Of a stretch of DNA of 64,000 nt, positions 46,028 through 57,500 are shown piece after piece. A program made the translations under genes and the position numbers. The stretch is from Cornus controversa. Its lineage: Eukaryota > Streptophyta > Magnoliopsida > Cornales > Cornaceae. The stretch is from NCBI GenBank assembly GCA_026545225.1, contig CM048852.1, positions 61,391,146-61,455,145 on the forward strand, read 5' to 3'. A model generated the notes under the pieces. It saw only the letters and a list, made by a program, of their open reading frames with translations. It was not told where the DNA came from and did no database searches. The first letter of the stretch is position 1, and each line of letters begins with the position of its first letter.

Positions 46028-47400
46028 CCAAAATTAAGATTTTTAAACCTAATCCTATTTACACATATAAAGCCAACCAAAAAGGTGTTCCTTCGACCTT
46101 AAAATCATTTTGGCTGATATGTAGCCACGAATTAAACATGCATGGAGCTAGTATCTCCTGCTCTCAAATTAAACATGATCCTCCTCTCAAAGAGACTTAA
46201 CTTTTTACTTGCTTTGAAAGTAGAAAAAATACAACATGGCAATGCCACTCCACTTTCATTTACACACTTGTAAAACTTAAGAGATGACATAATTACTTTT
46301 TTAAAGTAGAGTGTAAGTAATTTTTTAGGTTATTATGAAGTGTATTGTTTTTTATTATTTAAATAAATAAATAAATAAGTAAGTGTATTGCGTAAGTGAA
46401 GATGTGGAGGGGTGTTTATATATATATAAGGTCTATATGTGTGTGAATTACCGAAACAAAAAGGTGTGTGTGTGTGTGTATATATATGGGGTTCCCATCT
46501 CACCTACTCACCCAACCAACCAAATTGCCTGACTAGTAGTAGTCTTTTGGACATTAAAGAAAAGGGTGTTTTAGGAAGTTCAATAAATAGATACTCCCCT
46601 GTTAAAAATGTAATCTTGCCAACCATATTGCCAAGTAGTGGGCTGCTTAGTCTTTCCCCACCAACTCAAGCCACCAACTTTGATGGTAACTTCTTCACAG
46701 TTTTTCACTCGTAGTTACCACAAAGCAATGGAATTATGTCCAAGCGCTTGTGAAGCGCGTGACAATAATCTCAAGCGAATGTAGTCAACTATTTAATCCA
46801 TGTACATTTTAAGGACTTTCGTTTCATCAATCGCATGTTAATTAAAAGTCTCCGCTGTACCTTTTTAGTTGTCTTACATTAAGTGTTTCATTTAATGAGA
46901 TAATCCATCAATCACATGTATGTTTGTTTGTTTTTTTATTTTTTATTTATTTTGGAAGTTAAAGCAATACTCACACACACGATCTCCACCGAAGCTTGAA
47001 CCCTAGACTTTTCATACGAAAAGTTTTGACCAATTGGTCTTTGGTAATCACATGTTTCCTTACAACATCGGAAACATATTATCAATATTGTACGGAAGGA
47101 GAAAATATTGAATATTCTCAGTATCATATCTTTTTACATATTTCAAGTGAATTGATATTTCTTATAATTAAATAAAATGAAAAAAAATTATCTATTAGAT
47201 GTGTAAAAGATATAATTCTCCTGAGATATTCAATAATTTCTTGTGCGAAGAGATATCATTTTACAAACCTCATCATTTATGTCATATGATGTCCTACGTA
47301 AGAAATGACTTTTGGTGCATCAAAATCAAGTCATTTTTAAACATACTGTAGACATTAAAAAATTACATGATAGATCCAAAATATAATTTGGGTTTATCTT
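45561..47400. other. Intergenic sequence, no gene recognised
   Basis: Holds (TA)n followed by (GA)n at about 45990-46027, (GTGT)n near 46464, and an iterated AATAAATAAATAA stretch near 46364. ORFs at 45738 and 46439 are short, with no domain. Confidence 0.5.
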
Positions 47401-47639
47401 CAGTTTAACCCACTTTAAAATGTGACTTAATGATTCAGATAATTTGAACCCAGAACCGCACAAATAATTGGGTCATAGGCTGATCCAAATTATCTAAAAA
47501 TGTCTAGTCCCAACACAAATAAATGGGTCATGGGTTAATCCAAATTGTCTGAAAACGTTCAAACCCACTTGAAAATGGGTCAAATGGCTATATATATATA
47601 TATGTATGTATGTATATATATGTGTGTATATATAATTAT

Positions 47640-48322
47640 CATCAAAGATAATTATTATGTATATTTTGGATAATTATCACAATTCTCATAAAGGATAATT
47701 ATAGGATAATTATCAGAAGAAAAGAAAGTTACAAATCTACCCCTCCAAGAAGTCTATAAATAGAGATAGAGGGTGAAGAGAAGGGGGAGAGATTCTAACA
47801 GAATACTGAAGCTCTACCAGACTCTGCTTTCAATCAACACTTGAAACTCTGAAGACATAAGTTCATCCATCCTTCAAAATTTTGAAGAAAACAACAAGCA
47901 CATTCAAAATCGGATTCCACAAATTAAAAGAATTATCAACAAGACTATTCGAGATCAAGCTTCTTCAGCCCTCGATCAGAAATTCTCACCGATTTTCTTC
48001 AACAACAAACACTTGAAGAGAACTCTTAACAACCCGATTTAAGATCAAGCTCCAGTATCCCTTGAATCCGAATCACCAAGGAGATCGAATTAGAATAATT
48101 TATCTTTCTTTTATAAAGATCCACAGAGAATTATACCAATTTTTCTAAAAATTAATAAAAGTAATTATTTGCTACTAATTTTCGTTCCTAGATTTTCACC
48201 AAGGACATCGATTCAGAGGAATTTATCTTTCTTTTGTAAAGATCCATAGAGAATTATACCAATTTTTCTGAAATTAATAAAAATTGATTATTTGTTACTA
48301 ATTTTCGTTCCTAGATTTTAGG
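47640..48322 (+). mobile_element. LTR relic with TATA box and duplicated U5 end
   Basis: GGATAATTAT words lead to CTATAAATAG at 47754-47763, a strong TATA box. A leader-like segment rich in CAAGCTTC/CCTTGAATCC follows. The end is a unit present twice: 48073-48195 and 48196-48319 both start TCACCAAGGA, contain ATTTATCTTTCTTTT and GAATTATACCAATTTTTCT, and finish TTTTCGTTCCTAGATTTT. It resembles a solo LTR. Outer limits are approximate, and no primer-binding site or coding region follows. Confidence 0.6.
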
Positions 48323-48929
48323 ACACAATTTATGTGTACACACACAACACATTACATCGAGATAATGTGTTGTATTATCGATATAATAATATTATATGTA
48401 TGTCATTTTGATACACACTGAACACTTTACATTAAGATAATGTGTTACGTAATAATGTTGCATGTGTTACATCTTAATGTAATAAGTGTTGCATAACATT
48501 TTGATACGACCATAAAATATTGCGAATTTGAAAATGAGGTAAGTTAGATTGATAATCAATTGTAAAATTTATGTCAAATTTTTTTTTATGAATTCTCATT
48601 TAATTGGTAAAAATTTATGTGACTAACCTTATTCATATAAGATTAAGATAACAAAGATCATAATGATATGATGATAAAAACACAAGGTTAATTTTGATGC
48701 ATTGGAAAGTAATGGAATTCAACTTAAACAAGGGAGAATGCCATTTCTATATGTGTCTTTGTCCATGCAGATTGCAAGTTTGTCATGATACTTCCTTTTT
48801 ACATTAAATATTTTTTTAAAAATGTATTTTTGAGTTAAAAAAATAACACGATTAGTAAAACAATATTATGTATGTTAATTTCTAATATGACTTTTAACCT
48901 CTTACATATGGGACCAAAAATTGGTAATA
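48323..48929. other. AT-rich intergenic sequence
   Basis: Iterated ACATTA/TAATGTGTT words at 48340-48500 form a weak imperfect repeat. No gene seen. Confidence 0.5.
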
Positions 48930-49660
48930 ATCGATGAAGTATGGACACGGTAACACAATAATTTTTTTTAAAAATTCGAACACAAACATGGCAAGGATAC
49001 GGTTACGAAATAATAATATAATATATTACTATATTCTACAAGTTAACCAATATTCACAATACCATAATTCTAACAATAAAAAATGATTAAGTTATACAAA
49101 TATTTCAATTCATTATCAAGCAACTAACATATTTTCAAAAAAGGGTGTTGTCATTGGGTAAACTCACTGCTAGAACCTTACACATTACTCATTTTTCTAA
49201 TAACAAATAAATAAATTTAAATACAAAATACTAAACAAAACAACATGACTTTATGTTAAATAAAGTTCCATTGACCTTTTATTTTTATTTTTTGTTTCTA
49301 AACTTATTATTTAGAAATTTTATTTAACTGTTTTTTTATTTTTCTAAATTATTTAGAAAACACTATATTTATAAAGAAACTGACATAGATCATATTAAAA
49401 GATATATATGTCATTATAGTTCTTCTAAAAAGTCAAGTTGTCAACTTTTAGAAGATGAGAGACTGAGATGCCCCAAAAAAAAGTTCAGAAGGTCTTTTTG
49501 CTACTTTGTAAAAGTTCAAGGATTTTTTTTGCAATTTTAAAAATTACAAAATATACCATGCTATGTTCTCCTCGTGTCTTATTCATGCCCTTGTGTGTTA
49601 AAAAAATATCAGACACTTGTAAAGAGTGTTTGACACATATCCGACACCGCCATAACACCC
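48930..49660. repeat. GTGTC-word dispersed repeat, copy B (inverted)
   Basis: On the minus strand 48940-49140 reads GCTTGATAATGAATTG, then CCGTATCCTTGCCATGTTTG, then TACCGTGTCCAT, in the order of copy A. The 49560-49660 part adds CAGACACTTGTAAAGAGTGT words. Confidence 0.6.
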
Positions 49661-50923
49661 CTAGATGAAACGTCTTTGCTTTTTAGGTAATATAACCTTT
49701 TGTTAGGAATGGAATGAATTTTTATTTTAACAATCTTTCCTAGTGCACCAAAGAGAGCATAAATCACTACCAGAGCCTCACTTAATGGAGGGATGATCTC
49801 CCCCTTCCCAGTGTATTGGATTTGGAGAGGATTTCTTTTTTTTGTTTTTTTTTTCATTATTTTCACAAGTTTTAATAAAAATGTATTTTTTAGTAAATTG
49901 TAATTTTTTTTTTATTTTTATAGTATTTTTAGACATTTAATACTTTCGAAACAAAGAAAACATGATACACCAAACTAATATTTTGTTTACTACCAACTGT
50001 TGTAAAAGTTTTAATTGAAACTAGTCATCCATCTGCTCAAAATGGTTAAGCTATTTATAAAACAACTATATATTTTAACAAAATTTAAAAATATTAGTTT
50101 CTAATTCAAAATTTTTAAAATTTTCAAATATAATCAACTTGTCACTAAGATGGAAGGCGGACACACGGAGCTTCACAATTTTGCCCATACATCACCGACA
50201 GGTGCTACCCCGTGCCAACATGAAACGCTTCAAGTAACATGGTGAATATTGGTCCCCACAAGCCTCTATTGCATCAATGTTTCAATGTGGACTCAATTGA
50301 ATTGGAGTCGATTATTTCTACTGCTAATAAATTTATATGAACTTTATATACATTTTTCACAATTTTTTTTTTTTTTTTATCAATAATGTTCTTATTTTTA
50401 ATGTTGGATAGCCAATTGACACCACGGACCACTTTTCTCTTTAGTGGGTCTCTCTCCAATCTTTTCGGTAGCGATATTTGTTAGGGCATCCACTATGGGT
50501 TCTTCAAATTTGGTTCTCCAAATTTAAATTTTAGCTAGCCACTTCAGCATTTTAGCCAGCCACATCATCATGTCAGAATCTCTAAATTTTGACTCTACAA
50601 CAGGTTCTCTAGATTTGAATTTTATTCAGTCACATCATAATCTCTAAATTTTGACTCCACAATAGGTTCTCCAGATTTTCATTACCCGCACAATTAAATA
50701 ATCTTACACAATTAAATTAATCTTAAAATTTTATGTATATACATACTTATATTAAAAAATTTTATACTTTTTTAACTTGAAAAATTCATAGTTTTTTCAT
50801 TTTAAGTAAAAAAAAAATAGCCTGAGTGGTACTCAAATTAAAGCTCTTGAAATTATCTTTATAACAGAATTCGTTTCATCAAAAAATTTAATTTGTAGTA
50901 AAAGTTATTAAGATTTAAGTAAA

Positions 50924-50961
<38 letters not shown>

Positions 50962-51328
50962 CGAATTTCTAAAAAAATAAAGACAAAAAATATATATATA
51001 CATTTGGTTAGCTATGTGCTTCGCTATTTTAACTAACTCATTATGCCAACCCATTGATGCTCGCCTTACAATCAGTGGTGAAACATGTTATTATACTCGA
51101 TGACACTAATTACTAATAATTTTTGTTATTAAAATAAGTGATATCAAAATAGATAATATTTGATAATAGCGTATCACTTATTTTAATAACGTGAATTATC
51201 ACTCATAATTACAAATGTTGCTATCCAAATAAACTACGAAAAATACTATAAAGAAAGGATTTTTAGTCTACCGCCACTTCCTATAAGTTAACCACTTCAA
51301 ATGACTAGTTTTGTAACGCGCCTCGTCA
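49661..51328. other. Intergenic sequence, no gene recognised
   Basis: (TA)n at about 50925-50958. 50500-50690 has two similar phrases (CACATCATAATCTCTAAATTTTGACTC and TCATCATGTCAGAATCTCTAAATTTTGACTC type), a local ~80-bp duplication. Short ORFs are not credible. Confidence 0.55.
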
Positions 51329-51337
51329 TAATTTTAA

Positions 51338-52049
51338 GGGTAATGCTACTCAGGCATAGGGGTGACCACGGATCGGATTGAATCGGATTATGCATAATCC
51401 TAATCCGATCCGCGGATCACGGATTGACGAAAATCTAATCCGATCCGATCTGTGGCAATCCACCAATCCGATCCGATCCGATCCGTGATTGAACGGATCG
51501 GATCGACGGATTGGCCTAGTACTCTTATTTGAAAATTTTTTTTTCTACTTCAAAAATTCAAAAAAAAAAATTGTCCAACAAACACAACACTTTTTAAATG
51601 AACACAATTGTTAAATAAATAAATATAATATATATTGAGTTTTTAGGTTTACCCATGTAAGTATGTAGCATATTATATTATTATACATATAATTACTAAT
51701 TATATATATAAATATATTGCCACGGATCGGATTGCGGATCGGATCGGATTTCTGACCCTCCAATCCGCAATCCGATCCGTAGCTAACGGATTTTAATTTT
51801 TTAATCCGCCACCAATCCATTAGCTAACGGATCGGATCAGATTCGTCCGGATCGGATCGGATTGGATTGGATCGGATTCGCGGATTTTTTGTGCACCCCT
51901 ACTCAAGCAGAATACTTAGGCAGAATTCGTAAGCAGAAACATTTATATCTATTGGATGCATGTGGTAGGCCCCACCACACACACTCACCACATGCATCCA
52001 ATGAATGTAAATGTTTCTGCCTACGAATTCTGCCTGAGTAGCATTACCC
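51338..52049. mobile_element. MULE-type MITE carrying a nested hAT MITE
   Basis: Outer ends GGGTAATGCTACTCAGGCA and TGCCTGAGTAGCATTACCC are perfect 19-bp inverted repeats. The 9-mer TAATTTTAA flanks both sides (51329-51337 and 52050-52058), as for Mutator-like elements. Removing the nested element leaves about 159 bp. The AATGCTAC part of the terminus is shared with the elements at 1615, 18001 and 37569. The right half has a second internal palindrome (CACCACATGCATCCAATGAA against ATTGGATGCATGTGGT). Confidence 0.92.
51357..51901. mobile_element. hAT-type MITE with GGATCGG-iterated core
   Basis: Ends TAGGGGTGACCACGG and TTTTTTGTGCACCCCTA. The 8-mers CTCAGGCA (51349-51356) and CTCAAGCA (51902-51909) differ by one base, an 8-bp hAT-type target duplication within the outer MITE's left arm. 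Both flanks of the core are long runs of GGATCGGAT/ATCCGATCC words on both strands, while the middle (51520-51715) is ordinary AT-rich sequence. Non-coding. Confidence 0.9.
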
Positions 52050-52249
52050 TAATTTTAATCGTACTATTCCCAACCACTAAACTAAATAGTCTCTCTAGCA
52101 TGCATCATCACACTGACATACTGCGACATGAAAAACAATTGTTTTATTTTTGTAATTTTGTCTCACGTCAACGCCATAGACACCTAACAATCTCAATGCG
52201 GTACTACAAAATATTATGACAAAAAAAAGATAGAACTCTTACTCAATTT

Positions 52250-52570
52250 TTGTTATCAATTTATGTGACAATTATCGAAATTTATATAGGATGACAATCT
52301 GATCTAAATATATGTAAATGATAAAAAAATGAACAAAAAATTAAAACATTTTATTTGAATAGGTTTAGTTATTTAAATTATTTGTTTATTTTTGTTCTTA
52401 ATTACTTGATAATAAATTGAAGTATTTATGTAATATAATCTTTTTTTTTTGAATGATAAATATATATTAATATATTATATTATAGCCGTATTATTGCTGT
52501 GTTATGTTTTTTTTTTTAAAATTTTATTGTCCTGCCCGTTGTGTCATAATATTATTTATGCTTTACTTAT
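52250..52570. repeat. GTGTC-word dispersed repeat, copy C
   Basis: Shares CTTAATTACTTGATAATAAATTGAAGTAT and TATAGCCGTATTATTGCTGTGTTATG-type sequence with copy A (44460-44965), same orientation. Termini unclear. Confidence 0.6.
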
Positions 52571-52660
52571 TAATTAAAGACTTTTAAGCACCTAGTTTTT
52601 TTGTGTGTATATATATAAAGAGGAGAACGATACGAGTTTTGAAAGGTCGCGTTTGGGTAA

Positions 52661-52667
52661 ATTTATA
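52661..52667 (-). promoter_or_regulatory. Mirror-image TATA box in the left palindrome arm
   Basis: ATTTATA on the plus strand is TATAAAT on the minus strand. It sits in the left arm exactly opposite the METE TATA box and would direct transcription leftwards, away from METE. No gene is visible on that side. Whether it is active is unknown. Confidence 0.5.
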
Positions 52668-53288
52668 GAAGAAGAACGGTGGTTTGGTAGATCTGAGGAA
52701 AGGAAAAGCTAATTCTTGATGTTCTGTTGATTTAAGTGAAAACGTGCGCGAGTGTACGGTGGCTTGTATGGACATGCATACATACATATATATTGACCTT
52801 TTTTCCTCTTTCTCATAGGATATTCTATTAGTAACTCACGTATTAAAATATTGTCGCCGGAGGGAAAGAGGAAAAAAGGTCCATATACATATTAGTAACT
52901 CACGTATTAAAATATTGTCACCGGAGGGTTTGAGGAAAAAAGGTCCATATACTATGGACCTATTTTCCTCTTTCCCTCCGGTGAAGAAAAAAGGTCCATA
53001 TATATATTAGTAACTCACGTATTAAAATATTGTCACCACAGGGAAAGAGGAAAAAAAGGTTCATACAATATTCCCTCTTTCCCTCCTGTGACAATATTTT
53101 AATACGTGAGTTACTAATGGGATATCTTACGAGAAAGAGGAAAAAAGGTCAATACATATATATGTATGCATGTCCATACAAGCCACCGTACACTCGCGCG
53201 TTTGCTATTAACGTTTTCACTGAAATCAACAGAACATCAAGAATGAGCTTTTCCTTTCCTCAGATCTACCAAACCACCGTTCTTCTTC

Positions 53289-53295
53289 TATAAAT
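53289..53295 (+). promoter_or_regulatory. TATA box of the methionine synthase gene
   Basis: TATAAAT within CTTCTATAAATTTACC, with a start expected near 53318-53328. A pyrimidine-rich leader ending at a GT donor at 53390 follows. ACCAAAC at 53268-53274 fits the loose MYB/SMRE-type pattern seen in phenylpropanoid and methyl-cycle promoters, but such a 7-mer also occurs by chance. Confidence 0.65.
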
Positions 53296-53319
53296 TTACC
53301 CAAACGCGACCTTTCAAAA

Positions 53320-53389
53320 CTCGTATCGTTCTCCTCTTTCTCTAAGAGCCATTCCCAGACCTCCCCTGTTCTTCTACCTGCTCCTAAAG
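53320..53389 (+). other. METE 5'-UTR exon and start of a 1.2-kb leader intron
   Basis: CTCCTAAAG|GTACGT gives a donor at 53390. The likeliest acceptor is GGTGAACCAG at 54593, five bases before the start codon, giving an intron of about 1.2 kb. A second CACAG acceptor near 54527 is possible. Leader introns before the AUG are common in plant methionine synthase genes. The transcription start is inferred. Confidence 0.6.
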
Positions 53390-54598
53390 GTACGTTCTCT
53401 CTCACGTCTCTCCGTCACTTACACTCCACATTTTTCGCACATTTGCTTTGTATTAGAAACGTAAGTCTCACCCGATTAATTATTATCCTATTTTCCTTGT
53501 TAATCTCTCTTAGTTTTTTCGGAAATCTTGAACCCACTTTTGGAAAAGAAGAAATCGAAGAAGTTTGTATAAAATTAAATTACACTTTCTTATGCTCTGT
53601 TATTACTTTATTGTCTTTAAGTTTCATCAAAAGTTTGATATTTCCAATTAGATCTACTGGTGAGTGGTGGGTTTACTTATAGTTTCATTCTTTCATATGG
53701 GTTTCTTAATTCAATACTAATGACAGATGATGTGGTGTTTTCCTGTTATTGCTTCATTGTTTTCCTATACATATATTATACATATGTAGATATGCTATAC
53801 GTATAATTATATGTGTGAATATGTTAGATCTAGTGTTCTGGGGTGTTGGAATTTGTAGATTTGGTTTTGGATCTTTGCTTGTTGAACTACATCTGATTTG
53901 GAAGTGGCTTTTGAGAGTTATGGATTCTGTTAGATCTGTGGGCATCTTTTGTCTTCCTTTTTTAGTACACTTGGCTCTGTTTTTGCATTTTAGATCTTTA
54001 TTTCATGCTTAGATCTAATCATTACTTACTTTATTTTTTCAACTAAAGTTCTTCATTTGGTTTGTGTGTTTTTCTTTATCTCATCGTTTTATAATTAACC
54101 AAATGTTAGTTACGTGCTCTACACTGTCAATTATAGCATTAATTATTTGATTTTGTTAACTAAAGTTGTTCTACACTTTTAGTTATAGTAATAAATTTTC
54201 ATTTCAATCCGCAATGTATCACTTTTGGAATACTTTTTTAATGCTTTTGAAAAGGTAAATTTGGCTTGGTTTTCCTCAAAGTGGGAAACTAGTAACATGT
54301 TTGATCCTACAGTTTGAATGCCCAATGGCCCCGTGGTCTTTAGGACCCATGTTTTAAGCACATTCCTGAAATTAACTGAACAAAAATGAAATGAATTGAA
54401 TTATAGAAATTCTTGCAATATAAATCTTCTTCCTTTTTAAATTATGCTACATTGACTATGTCTATGCATGTGTGCTATATATGTGGATCTATTACTTACT
54501 CAAATGTGCATATATATAATACACAGATTTTTGTGTCATTAACAATTAGTTGTTGAATAAAGGCAACTGAATTTTGGTTGATCTGGTGAACCAGAACA

Positions 54599-57500
54599 AT
54601 GGCCTCTCACATTGTTGGATATCCTCGCATGGGCCCAAAGAGAGAGCTCAAGTTTTCTTTGGAGTCTTTCTGGGATGGGAAAAGCACCGCCGAGGATTTG
54701 CAAAAGGTGGCGTCTGATCTTAGGTCGTCCATCTGGAAACAGATGGCTGGTGCTGGCATCAAGTATATTCCCAGCAACACATTCTCTTACTATGATCAGG
54801 TGCTTGATACAACTGCAATGCTTGGGGCTGTTCCCCCTAGATATGGTTGGACCGGTGGTGAGATTGGATTTGACACTTACTTCTCCATGGCTAGAGGAAA
54901 TGCCTCTGTACCTGCTATGGAAATGACCAAGTGGTTTGACACCAACTAGTAAGTGATGAATCTATCCTCATAACATACTGTCACTATTTTGATACTGACA
55001 TTTGTGTACTGATGAATTCTTGTATATGTATTGATCCAGTCATTTTATTGTCCCTGAATTGGGACCTGATGTGAAGTTTTCATATGCTTCTCACAAGGCT
55101 GTAAATGAATACAAGGAGGCGAAGTCGGTATGTTCTTTGGAACAGTTATCCTTCCCTTATATTTGTCTCCCTGTTTGTATTAGTAACCAAGCATTTAGGT
55201 AACTTATGAATGTGTTTAGTCCATTCATTAAGATAAGCGGCATAAAGGTGGCGAAGTTAGTGAGTTAAGCCACTGGTGCAAGGTTTAATTTTGGGTTAGA
55301 CATCCATTTATGTCTGGGCCAAAGTTAGAAAAGATAATAGAAACTGGAATAATTTGTGTGACCTTATGAAAGATTGAAATATTTGATAGTAGCTCAAAAT
55401 TTATATGATATGTGTAATATTCAATGAAGTTTTAAATTTTGGACCTATAGATCTGCCATTGAAGCATTTTACTGTATTCTTGTCATATTGTTTATAGAAA
55501 TGTGGTTGAAGTGCTTTTATTAAGAAATGGTTTATTTGTGGATTACCATGATTACTATTGCCATATACCCAATACTTCCTATTATATTTTAGCTTCCGTG
55601 TGCGGAGTTTTAATAATAGTTAGTACAATGTGACAGTGTTCTTTTTCCTCTCTCTCTCTCTCGGTAGGGGTTATTGGTCGGGCTCTTGGGGGGTGTCTTT
55701 GGTTTCCAAATTGTATCAGATAAATTTAAGGCTTCTAAACACTATGTCATTTTCCCTTACTGATACTATTCTAGTTTATTTATGCTATACCTTCAAATCT
55801 CTTAGAAAGAATCAGATCTTGACTCTCTTCTTTCATGCAGCTCGGAGTGGATACTGTTCCAGTTCTTGTTGGCCCTGTCTCCTACTTATTGCTATCTAAA
55901 CCTGCAAAGGGTGTTGAAAAATCGTTCTCTCTTCTTACCCTTCTGGGCAAAATCCTTCCAATCTACAAGTAAGGAATTGAACTTTTCTTTTGGTACCATC
56001 AGTGAGTTTCTGCATATATTCATTCATGTGATGTCTCTATTTGCTATTATAATGAAAAATTCCAGGGAAGTTGTAGCTGAGTTAAAGGCAGCTGGTGCGT
56101 CATGGATTCAGTTTGATGAGCCTACCCTCGTGAAGGATCTTGAGTCTCACCAATTGCAAGCATTTACTAGTGCCTACTCTGAGCTAGAATCATCTCTATC
56201 TGGCCTGAATGTTCTCATTGAGACCTACTTTGCTGATATTCCTGTTGAGGCATACAAAACCCTCACTGCTCTGAAGGGTGTCACTGGGTTTGGTTTTGAT
56301 TTTATTCGTGGATCAAAGACTCTTGATTTGATCAAGGGTGGATTCCCTTCAGGCAAATATCTCTTTGCTGGAGTTGTTGATGGAAGGAACATCTGGGCAA
56401 ATGATCTTGCTGCATCCATCAGCACTCTGCAGTCTCTTGAGGGCATTGTGGGAAAAGGTATCATTGTTCACATGATTTGTTGCATGGCTTTATAATTTTA
56501 ATCCCTGCAGATAATTTAGTTCATATATAATTCCGTCTTGCAGACAAGCTTGTGGTCTCCACCTCGTGCTCGCTACTCCACACTGCTGTAGATCTAGTTA
56601 ATGAGACTAAGCTGGACAACGAACTCAAATCATGGCTTGCATTTGCTGCTCAAAAAGTTGTTGAAGTGAATGCCCTTGCAAAGGGGTTGGCTGGTCACAA
56701 AGATGACGTATGGTTTTTTTTATTCGTCCATTGCTTCAATACTTGATCAAAATGAAAGATGACAGAAATACTGATCCATGAGCTTTCTTTATTTTTGTGC
56801 TTTTGATTTATGTGGATCAGATTACTCACTTTTGTGGGTTCATTTTCAGGCATTCTTCTCTGCTAATGCTGCAGCTCAGGCTTCAAGAAAGTCCTCTCCA
56901 AGGGTGACCAACGAGGCTGTTCAAAAGGCTGTAAGTAATTGACTCTGTTTCCATTCTTTAGCCTGTCAATTGGCTATGCTGCAGAAATCATTTTGTCATC
57001 AAGTACTCACTTTGTCTTTTTGGTTTCTCAGGCTGCTGCTTTGAAGAATTCTGACCACCGTCGTGCTACAAATGTTAGCGCCAGACTGGATGCTCAGCAG
57101 AAGAAGCTTAACCTTCCAATCTTGCCAACCACCACCATTGGATCTTTCCCTCAAACAATTGAGCTCAGAAGAGTTCGCCGTGAATACAAGGCTAAAAAGT
57201 GAGTCATTCCAAACAATTTTCCTAGTGTTTTGCCATACACCGTCTGTTGCTCTACCCCAGTTCTGATAGTACTGTTCTCTCTAGGATATCTGAGGAAGAT
57301 TACATTAAGGCCATAAAGGAGGAAATCAACAAGGTTGTCAAGCTCCAGGAGGATCTTGATATTGATGTCCTGGTTCATGGAGAGCCTGAGGTAAGTTTTG
57401 ATTTATGCACCAGCTAGTGGAATAAAAGCAATAAGATATAATTCCTTGCTTCTTAAGGTTAATTTAAGACTACACATTTACATTCCATGAATTCTTTATT

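Larger units (their letters stand above)
52617..53339. repeat. Large palindrome duplicating the methionine synthase promoter
   Basis: Left arm about 52617-52876 and right arm about 53073-53339 are reverse complements with a handful of substitutions. The right arm has an extra ~11 bases (GTTTGCTATTA) near 53200. The outermost ~190 bp of each arm hold the putative core promoter and transcription start of the downstream METE gene. The inner arms and the ~200-bp centre are made of several direct and inverted copies of a ~60-bp unit with TTAGTAACTCACGTATTAAA, ATTGTC(A/G)CCGGAGGG and AAGAGGAAAAAAGGTCCATA. No coding sequence. It may be a fold-back rearrangement or an inverted duplication fixed at the promoter. 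Confidence 0.93.
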
